From assembly GCA_036365455.1 (NCBI GenBank), contig JAWQUS010000020.1, positions 97,001 to 161,000 of the forward strand: 64,000 nucleotides of DNA, written 5' to 3'. Source of the stretch: Macrosoma leucophasiata (taxonomy: Eukaryota; Arthropoda; Insecta; Lepidoptera; Hedylidae). The notes beneath the pieces are model-generated. The model did no database searches. It saw only the letters and a program-made list of their open reading frames with translations, and was not told the origin of the DNA. The position numbers were made by a program, and so were the translations under genes. Shown here one piece after another: positions 63,130 to 64,000 of the stretch; the first letter of the stretch is position 1; each line of letters begins with the position of its first letter.

Positions 63130-63570
63130 ATAACCGGTAAATCATCAGATTTTTCAAAAAAATCTGATCGTCATAATCATAGTTGTGCCGACCCTTGCAT
63201 TAGACGCTTACATATTGCCACAACACGGAAAATAGTTATTAATTTTCTTAGCAGGGTTCCAAATGCAGGTATTACTGAGAAGAACTCCGCTACAGAACAA
63301 ACTCAGCGTGTTACTCTTTTGTCTTAAAACAAAACCTTAGATTTAATACATAACAGAATTAAAATAGAATATAGATAATATGAACGTCCATGACACATAA
63401 ATATTTGCACACAAACACACGCAAATACCCATCAACAGGTTAGTATCGTGATAGAAAATAACACCCGCAAATCACAATATACCAGTCCCCACAATTAGCA
63501 TCCGTTCACGAGTATGACGCATGTGGCAGCCATTGCTCTCCTCGACCATTTTGAAAGGATTGAAGATATA
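63130..63570 (-). mobile_element. CR1-like LINE 3' region, inverted copy
   Basis: AGGGTTCCAAATGCAGGTAT, TACTGAGAAGAACTC and, further on, TTCACGAGTATGACGCATGT and CCATTGCTCTCCTCGACCAT match in reverse the 3' region at 59270-59570. Confidence 0.65.
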
Positions 63571-63599
63571 TAAATATCTACATACAAGTAAATTAGGTA

Positions 63600-64000
63600 A
63601 TGCGATGCGATGCACCTTAGAGTACCTTCACCGGAACTCTACCAGCACAGCAGTAAATGTGCACCAAATTTTTATTAAATACAATTCAATTCAGTGATAC
63701 TATAAGTTCTTTTCCGTTTGAGGTACGGAACCATAAGAATGTAAGGAGAATCTCGTCCAGACTGAGCGGTCGGTGGTCGAGCCGCGGCACGCACACGATC
63801 GATTTACTCACTCATTAAGCTTCGGCTGGGTGCTGGGTGCTGGCTGCTGGCCGGTCGCTGCACTTTACGTCACATCGCAGCATTCACAGCCCAAAATAGT
63901 TCCGCCGCCAAAGGCACCGTAATTTCCGACGCTTGCTCTGAGTTTACTTATACACTTGTTTTGGTCGCTTTCTTCAACAGTTCACCAGTTTAAAAGAGTT
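63600..64000. other. Window end: SINE fragment and unassigned GC-richer sequence
   Basis: A short SINE-like fragment (CCGGAACTCTACCAGCAC, minus orientation) lies near 63635. At 63820-63860 there is a small GGTGCTGGGTGCTGGCTGC repeat. No gene is recognised. Confidence 0.4.

Overview
The window is a piece of insect nuclear genome, very probably from a moth or butterfly. Genes have short, extremely GC-rich exons separated by long AT-rich introns. The repeats are also of lepidopteran type: mori-type mariners, RTE and CR1-like LINEs, and short SINE-like units. There are no operons and nothing bacterial.

Two host genes are supported, convergent (tail to tail) at the left. (1) On the + strand, 2228-7790, the last four exons of a C2H2 zinc-finger transcription factor: six fingers and long Gly/Ala linkers. 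All intron phases agree; the 5' end was not found. (2) On the - strand, 60456 down to 8496, an srGAP-type protein (F-BAR plus RhoGAP). I reconstruct 17 coding exons by splice sites and phase. They sum to 3159 nt, one open frame of 1052 codons plus a stop. Exons 2-8 encode the F-BAR region, exons 8-11 the RhoGAP domain with its arginine finger, and exons 12-17 an acidic, then proline-rich tail. I find no exon for the SH3 domain that srGAPs normally carry between RhoGAP and tail.

Most of the remaining sequence is mobile DNA in the introns and flanks. It includes a PIF/Harbinger-like element with a nested palindromic MITE (751-1716) and three hAT-type elements with exact 8-bp target duplications (2773-5077, 40468-42652, 51666-52171). 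There are two mori-like mariners (11406-12681, 52543-53818), a second mariner family (1-257, 24509-25796, 31761-32801), several LINE families, 5S-rRNA-derived SINEs (best copy 49000-49367) and a recurrent SINE-like repeat. Tandem repeats include a 26-bp minisatellite (about 18236-19130) and repeats that duplicate the 5' splice sites of two srGAP exons.

The most striking structures are a near-perfect 3.49-kb inverted duplication (24755-28247 and 29309-32801, 1061-bp spacer) inside the srGAP intron where an SH3 exon would be expected, and many short perfect hairpins across the window. One hairpin can be compared with an unmodified relative and looks like a replication template switch. The srGAP exon model is the firmest result; repeat names are family-level readings from motifs, not database matches.
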